9,206 nucleotides of DNA from NCBI GenBank assembly GCA_003456855.1, contig DMOO01000241.1, positions 1 through 9,206 of the forward strand, written 5' to 3'. Below are positions 5,748 to 9,206 of the stretch, piece after piece (the stretch's first letter is position 1; every line of letters starts with the position of its first letter). This DNA comes from Sphaerochaeta sp. (GTDB lineage: Bacteria; Spirochaetota; Spirochaetia; Sphaerochaetales; Sphaerochaetaceae). A program made the position numbers and the translations under genes. Below the pieces are notes generated by a model. The model was not told where the DNA came from, made no database searches, and saw only the letters and a list, made by a program, of their open reading frames with translations.

Positions 5748-7133
5748 TCACCTTCCTCCCACAGTTATCTTGGAAACCCTGATCAGTGGCTGTCCTACGT
5801 TGACAGGGATGCTTCCGCTCTGGGAGCCGCACATTCCGGTTCCATGGGCAAGGTTCTTGCCTACCATGTCGATGTCCTTGATGATCTCGGATCCCCTGCC
5901 TATCAGGGTTGCACCTCTGACCGGCTCGCAGATCTTTCCGTCACGGACCATGTAGCACTCCAGGACACCGAAGTTGAAGGCTCCGGTTGCCGGGTTGACG
6001 CTTCCACCACCCATGTTCCTGGCGTAGAGGCCGTACTCGATGGATTTGATGATATCCTCGTCGGAGTCGGTGCCGGGGGCGATGTAGGTGTTCGTCATTC
6101 TGGAGGTCGGGGCGAACGAGAAGTTCTGCCTTCTTGCGTTTCCGGTCGGCTTGAAGCCCTCCATTCTCCTTGCATTGAAGGTGTCGATCATGTAGCTCTT
6201 CAGGATTCCGTTCTCGATCAGGACGTTGCGCTGTCCCGGTCTGCCCTCGTCATCGATGTTGATGCTCCCCCATGCGTTAGGGATTGTTCCGTCATCGATT
6301 GCGGTGACCTTCGGGTTGGCAACCAGCTGTCCGATCTTTCCGCAGAACTCAGAGACCCCATAGGCCACCTGGGTCGCCTCAAGGCTGTGGCCTGTCGCCT
6401 CATGGAAGATGACACCTCCGAAGGCGTTCTCGATTGCAACCGGATACTGGCCTGCCTTGCAGTAGCCGGCGTTGATGTTGACCATTGCGATCCTTGCCGC
6501 CTCACGCCCGATGTCGGCAGGGTCTATCTGCTCAAGGAAGACCTCAAGTCCGGCCTGTCTTCCAGGACCATAGAAACCGGCCTGGTTCTCAGAGCCGCGG
6601 CTAGCGGTTGCAGCGCAGGAAAGCCTTGTCCTTATCTGTCTGTCAGCTGTGTAGAGGCCTTCGCTGTTGGCGATCCAGAATCTTCTGTCAGTGTCCAGAT
6701 ATGTGGTCTGAACCTGGGAAATCTCATTGTTGTAGGCTCTTGCGGCATCGTTTGCCTTCTTTAAAAGGTCGATCTTCCTCTTGTTGGAGATTGATGAAGA
6801 GACGATCTTAACCGGTGAGATGTTGGCAGGGATCCTTTCAGCGAACTCCATCCTCTGGGTTGTTGGGGCATCGGAGAAGACACCTGCAACGTTGCGTGCC
6901 AGTGACAGCACCCCATTTGATGAGAGGTCTCCGGTGGAGCCGTAGACGGTCCTGAGACCCTTGTAGATCCTCAGTCCCATTCCACAGACGGTGGAACCCT
7001 GGATTCTGTGGACTGCGTTGTCCACCATCTGGATGACCTTGTCCTCCGTGTTCTCAAGGAACACCTCGGCGAAGTCAGCGCCGGTGCTCAGAGCGGCATC
7101 CAGAACTTCATTGATGAGGCTTTTGCTAAGCAT
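5748..7133 (-). CDS. tldD: TldD metallopeptidase catalytic subunit
   Basis: A 461-residue protein, slightly shorter than the roughly 480 residues of the E. coli protein. The active-site motif HEATGHSLE (residues 244-252) supplies His244, Glu245 and His249 for zinc binding and catalysis. Cys435 in GMCGSQSG matches the third zinc ligand of TldD. The FGGVIFHEATGH context and the GGGSVNPATGAFNFGV stretch (375-390) are typical of the family. With TldE it forms a cytoplasmic heterodimeric peptidase. The ATG (7131-7133) is preceded by GGAGG with a 6-nt spacer. It is the first gene of the operon, with a promoter at 7188-7216, and the 4-nt gap to tldE suggests matched subunit synthesis. All key residues are present, so the pair should be active. 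Confidence 0.96.
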   Translation of the reverse strand: MLSKSLINEVLDAALSTGADFAEVFLENTEDKVIQMVDNAVHRIQGSTVCGMGLRIYKGLRTVYGSTGDLSSNGVLSLARNVAGVFSDAPTTQRMEFAERIPANISPVKIVSSSISNKRKIDLLKKANDAARAYNNEISQVQTTYLDTDRRFWIANSEGLYTADRQIRTRLSCAATASRGSENQAGFYGPGRQAGLEVFLEQIDPADIGREAARIAMVNINAGYCKAGQYPVAIENAFGGVIFHEATGHSLEATQVAYGVSEFCGKIGQLVANPKVTAIDDGTIPNAWGSINIDDEGRPGQRNVLIENGILKSYMIDTFNARRMEGFKPTGNARRQNFSFAPTSRMTNTYIAPGTDSDEDIIKSIEYGLYARNMGGGSVNPATGAFNFGVLECYMVRDGKICEPVRGATLIGRGSEIIKDIDMVGKNLAHGTGMCGSQSGSIPVNVGQPLIRVSKITVGGR

Positions 7134-7187
7134 TCATTTCCTCCATTGTCATTCAGCATTGCGTTTCTATGCACAAAAACGATGTTT

Positions 7188-7216
7188 AGTATAACACAGT
7201 GTATATATTTTGAAAA
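7188..7216 (-). promoter_or_regulatory. Candidate tldD-tldE promoter with a central dyad
   Basis: On the minus strand TTTTCA (7211-7216), 17 bp, then TATACT (7188-7193), giving a leader of about 47 nt. The spacer contains the 9-bp palindrome ACAC-T-GTGT (7195-7203), flanked by TATA on both sides with a one-base offset, so a regulator could bind there. Confidence 0.5.
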
Positions 7217-7222
7217 AGGGTT

Positions 7223-7534
7223 CTACTGCTCAAGATATTTGACTGGCTTTCCTGAGGCCTTTGCATACTCGATCTCGCCTCTGGTGCTTGAGCCTATGTA
7301 GCCGCCGACATTGATGACGAATATCTCATCGGCCATGTCAATCTTGCGCTTGTGCATGTCATCGAGCATCTCCTTCGTCCCCTTTGACCAGACCTCATCG
7401 TCACCGCTGTGGCCGAAAAGCCCTACGGAGATGACTATGTTGCCTTCCAGGGTGAGCCTCTTCTGCTCCTGGAGAAACTGATCCTTGAATCTTGTGCTTC
7501 CGCACAGTGTGATGACCTTGTATTTTCCTTGCAT
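7223..7534 (-). CDS. Nucleoside 2-deoxyribosyltransferase-like protein
   Basis: A 103-residue protein with the Rossmann-like pattern of small nucleoside 2-deoxyribosyltransferase relatives: VITLCGSTRF (7-16) at the first strand, MADEIFVINVGGYIGSSTRGEIEYA (67-91) in which Asp69 and Glu87 correspond to the usual catalytic acids, and a C-terminal GKPVKYL strand. Family enzymes transfer deoxyribose between bases or hydrolyse nucleotides. This short type is often annotated only as DUF4406-like, so activity is unproven. The start ATG (7532-7534) has no Shine-Dalgarno sequence. Instead a perfect TATAAT with an extended TGn lies exactly where transcription would begin at the A of the ATG, implying a leaderless message. 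It is divergent from the MBL-nitroreductase operon and precedes tldD on the same strand. Confidence 0.83.
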   Translation of the reverse strand: MQGKYKVITLCGSTRFKDQFLQEQKRLTLEGNIVISVGLFGHSGDDEVWSKGTKEMLDDMHKRKIDMADEIFVINVGGYIGSSTRGEIEYAKASGKPVKYLEQ

Positions 7535-7540
7535 GGAGAA

Positions 7541-7549
7541 ATTATAACA
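7541..7549 (-). promoter_or_regulatory. Extended -10 promoter, probably giving a leaderless mRNA
   Basis: The minus strand reads TGTTATAAT, an extended -10 with a perfect TATAAT (7541-7546). Six bases separate it from the ATG, placing the expected start point (+7 after the -10) at the A of the start codon. No recognisable -35 lies 16-18 bp upstream, which an extended -10 can tolerate. Confidence 0.6.
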
Positions 7550-7607
7550 TCAAATGCTTTAAAACCTGTATACTCTGGACAATTTTGGGGGACAAAGATA
7601 TTTTCAC

Positions 7608-7636
7608 TCGACATCTGAAATTGCAGAGTTTATAGT
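7608..7636 (+). promoter_or_regulatory. Promoter of the MBL-nitroreductase operon
   Basis: TCGACA (7608-7613), 17 bp, then TATAGT (7631-7636), each five of six to consensus. Transcription would start near 7643, leaving a leader of about 24 nt that includes the GGAGG. Confidence 0.6.
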
Positions 7637-7656
7637 TTCTATAGGCAGAAACGATT

Positions 7657-7662
7657 GGAGGG
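7657..7662 (+). promoter_or_regulatory. Ribosome binding site fixing the MBL-fold start
   Basis: GGAGGG lies 4-5 nt before the ATG at 7667. A possible TTG start at 7655 overlaps this site and is therefore rejected. Confidence 0.8.
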
Positions 7663-7666
7663 AAAC

Positions 7667-8362
7667 ATGCCATTGAGTGTCAAGGCAATAGACAAGAACA
7701 CATGGATCTTCGAGGACTCGGGTGTAAGGTTCTTCCTTCTTGAAGGCAAGAAGCAGTCACTTCTGATTGACAGTGGAATGACGGTCAAGAACGTGAAGAA
7801 CATAGCAGACGGTCTCACCGCCCACAGGGTTCTTCTTCTCAACACCCATGCAGACCCCGACCACATCGGAGGCAACTCGGACTTCGAGAGCTTCTACATG
7901 AATCCGGCAGAGGCAATCAACTACTACAAGCTCCACAACGGCAAGGGTGAGATGCTGCCAGTCTGGGACGGAGACGTAATAGACCTTGGAGACAGACCGC
8001 TCAAGATCATCACAACTCCTGGCCACACACCAGGGAGCATAGCGGTGCTGGACATCAATCGCAGGATCATCTTCACCGGGGATCCGATCCAGACAGGAAG
8101 GATCTTCATGTTCGGCATCCACAGGGAGATGCACGCCTATAGGCTGAGCCTTCTCAAACTCAATGCAATGGCAGACCAGTTCGACAAAATCTATCCTTCA
8201 CATGCAGACTGCCCTGTTGGAAAGGACCTTATAATGGAGCTCTATGAAGCTTCCGGAAAGATACTTGAAGGACTTGTTCCAGGTGTGGAGCAGGAAGTAC
8301 ATGGAAAGAAAATAATGGCCTATGATGTAGGTATTGCAACATTTTTATGTGATGGAGGTTAA
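7667..8362 (+). CDS. MBL-fold metallo-hydrolase (glyoxalase II-like)
   Basis: A 231-residue single-domain metallo-beta-lactamase-fold protein. Metal-binding motifs are in the usual order: HADPDHIGG (His61, Asp63, Asp65, His66), TPGHTPGS (His120), FTGDP (Asp139) and YPSHAD (His179). The canonical HxHxDH is HxDxDH here, with the second histidine replaced by aspartate, a variant I believe occurs in part of this superfamily and may alter metal preference. The fold suggests hydrolysis of thioesters, lactones or phosphoesters in the cytoplasm; the substrate cannot be stated. It is not preceded by a signal peptide. It is first in a two-gene operon, with its stop 1 nt before the nitroreductase ATG, whose ribosome site lies within its final codons. 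Confidence 0.92.
   Translation: MPLSVKAIDKNTWIFEDSGVRFFLLEGKKQSLLIDSGMTVKNVKNIADGLTAHRVLLLNTHADPDHIGGNSDFESFYMNPAEAINYYKLHNGKGEMLPVWDGDVIDLGDRPLKIITTPGHTPGSIAVLDINRRIIFTGDPIQTGRIFMFGIHREMHAYRLSLLKLNAMADQFDKIYPSHADCPVGKDLIMELYEASGKILEGLVPGVEQEVHGKKIMAYDVGIATFLCDGG
8354..8358 (+). promoter_or_regulatory. Ribosome binding site of the nitroreductase inside the MBL gene
   Basis: GGAGG formed by the last codons of the upstream gene, 5 nt before the ATG at 8364. It supports the ATG start over a possible TTG at 8334 and indicates translational coupling. Confidence 0.8.
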
Positions 8363-8363
8363 A

Positions 8364-8957
8364 ATGGAAGCACTTGAGCTGATCAGAAAAAGAAGAAGCA
8401 CCAGGAAATTCAAGGAGACTACAGTAGGGGTCTGGAACCTTGAACAGATCATTGATGCAGGTCGTCACGCCCCAAGCGGAGGCAACAACCAGAGCACCCA
8501 TTTCTTCGTTGTCATGAACAAGAAGGTGTTGGATGAACTAGCAGTCCTGGTCAAGCAGGAGTTCTCCAAGATGGAAGTCACCGACGGCATGTACCGCTCA
8601 ATGGCAAGAGCCATAGAGAGGTCCAAGGGCGAGAGCTACATCTTCCATTACAATGCACCGGTCCTGATCATAGTTGCCAACAAGGTCGGCTACGGCAATG
8701 CCATGGCGGACTGCGCCTGTGCTCTTGAGAACATGATGGTCATGTGCAATGGCCTGGACCTTGGAAGCTGCTGGATCAACCAGCTGAAGTGGCTGAACGA
8801 GAACCCGGTTCTTCTGGAGTACATGAGAGGCCTTGGACTGGCAGAGGACGAGAGGGTCTTCGGAGCCCTTGCAGTGGGTTATGCTGACACTCCTTCAGGG
8901 CTTCCTAACAGAGAGCCTCTTCCAAGGACCGGAAACCCGGTGACGGTCATCGAATAG
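8364..8957 (+). CDS. Nitroreductase family FMN-dependent oxidoreductase
   Basis: A 197-residue flavoprotein of the nitroreductase family. The N-terminal RRSTRKF (10-16) supplies the arginines that bind the FMN phosphate, and HAPSGGNNQ (35-43) is the second FMN contact. The segment MADCACALENMMVMCNGLDLGSCWI (114-138) matches the conserved dimer-interface helix, and GALAVGYAD (167-175) with PNREPLPR near the C-terminus completes the pattern. Family members reduce nitro groups, quinones or other small molecules with NAD(P)H as homodimers; the physiological substrate is usually unknown and is here. It is translationally coupled to the MBL-fold gene, so the two may act on related metabolites, for example in detoxification. 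This link is inference. No clear intrinsic terminator follows; the next promoter starts 37 bp beyond the stop. Confidence 0.93.
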   Translation: MEALELIRKRRSTRKFKETTVGVWNLEQIIDAGRHAPSGGNNQSTHFFVVMNKKVLDELAVLVKQEFSKMEVTDGMYRSMARAIERSKGESYIFHYNAPVLIIVANKVGYGNAMADCACALENMMVMCNGLDLGSCWINQLKWLNENPVLLEYMRGLGLAEDERVFGALAVGYADTPSGLPNREPLPRTGNPVTVIE

Positions 8958-8983
8958 CAGTTTTTGTATCATTTTGACTCGAA

Positions 8984-9039
8984 TCAACCCCAGGTTGAGT
9001 GGAAAAACAACCAATGGTATGATAAAGACAACCACTGGT
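8984..9039 (+). promoter_or_regulatory. XRE promoter with tandem operator-like palindromes
   Basis: TTGAGT (8995-9000), 17 bp, then TATGAT (9018-9023), giving a leader of about 60 nt. Two near-identical 12-bp direct repeats, ACAACCAATGGT (9007-9018) and ACAACCACTGGT (9028-9039), flank the -10. Each contains the palindrome ACCA-N-TGGT, and their centres are 21 bp apart, two helical turns. A third dyad, TCAACC-CCA-GGTTGA (8984-8998), overlaps the -35. The arrangement fits cooperative binding of a Cro/CI-type repressor, most simply the product of the gene that follows. Confidence 0.6.
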
Positions 9040-9089
9040 CCGTTCATTTTGCAGGCCCGTTTGGATAGCTTTGAGTCAGGAGGTTCGAA

Positions 9090-9206
9090 ATGACAGAGAC
9101 ATTCGGACAGAGATTTTCAAGACTTAGAAAGGCCAAGGGCCTGACACAGGATGACGTTGCAATGAAGGTCAACGTCAGTTCGCAGGCAGTATCAAAATGG
9201 GAGAAT
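9090..9206 (+). CDS. XRE-family regulator, N-terminus only (cut by window edge)
   Basis: The first 39 codons are present. They start at an ATG preceded by GGAGG (9079-9083, 6-nt spacer). The translation begins MTETFGQRFSRLRKAKGLTQ and continues through DDVAMKVNVSSQAVSKWEN, a standard Cro/CI helix-turn-helix with the recognition helix around SSQAVSKWE. The C-terminal domain, and so the signal or partner, lies outside the window. The promoter just upstream contains tandem operator-like palindromes, suggesting autoregulation. Confidence 0.9.
   Translation, partial: MTETFGQRFSRLRKAKGLTQDDVAMKVNVSSQAVSKWEN

Noticed and set aside
5463..6764. A 433-codon open frame on the plus strand opposite tldE and tldD
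   Set aside because: It is antisense to two genes with intact family motifs, its product matches nothing I recognise, and it crosses the junction between the two genes.

Overview
The window is bacterial chromosome with nine protein genes (one cut by the right edge) and two tRNA genes (one cut by the left edge). Base composition looks roughly balanced by eye. Strong GGAGG-type ribosome sites and sigma70-like promoters with 17-bp spacers recur. The gene set (MATE pump, metal-dependent peptidase pair, nitroreductase, metallo-beta-lactamase-fold hydrolase, several XRE regulators) suits an anaerobe of the gut type. The lipoprotein-like phosphatase hints at a diderm, and I lean towards Spirochaetota, but nothing here fixes the taxonomy and a Bacillota relative is not excluded.

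Layout: positions 1-7534 are read entirely from the minus strand, and 7667-9206 from the plus strand. From left to right these are a 3'-truncated tRNA-Lys(CTT), a MepA-like MATE efflux pump, a secreted HAD-type phosphatase, an XRE regulator fused to a zinc ribbon, an XRE regulator fused to four membrane segments, a gene-free stretch (3960-4287), tRNA-Leu(TAG), the tldE-tldD peptidase operon, and a small nucleoside 2-deoxyribosyltransferase-like gene. The plus strand then carries an MBL-fold hydrolase translationally coupled to a nitroreductase, followed by the start of a third XRE regulator.

The most unusual structure is in 4075-4216. Six copies of an 8-bp motif (GGGCCTAA or its reverse complement TTAGGCCC) alternate in orientation with 16-18 bp between neighbours. 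They form three potential 32-33 nt hairpins separated by exactly 18 bp, and the two outermost copies extend to a 13-bp perfect inverted repeat. It lies just upstream of a candidate promoter for the membrane-anchored XRE regulator. I do not recognise it as a known element.

Other regulatory structure stands out. Dyads overlap the promoters of two XRE genes, consistent with autoregulation. The nucleoside 2-deoxyribosyltransferase-like gene has a perfect TATAAT placed so that the mRNA should be leaderless. An intrinsic terminator sits in the short leader of the MATE gene. Apart from the coupled tldD-tldE and MBL-nitroreductase pairs, the genes do not form one obvious pathway, and I see no defence system, prophage or transposase in the window.
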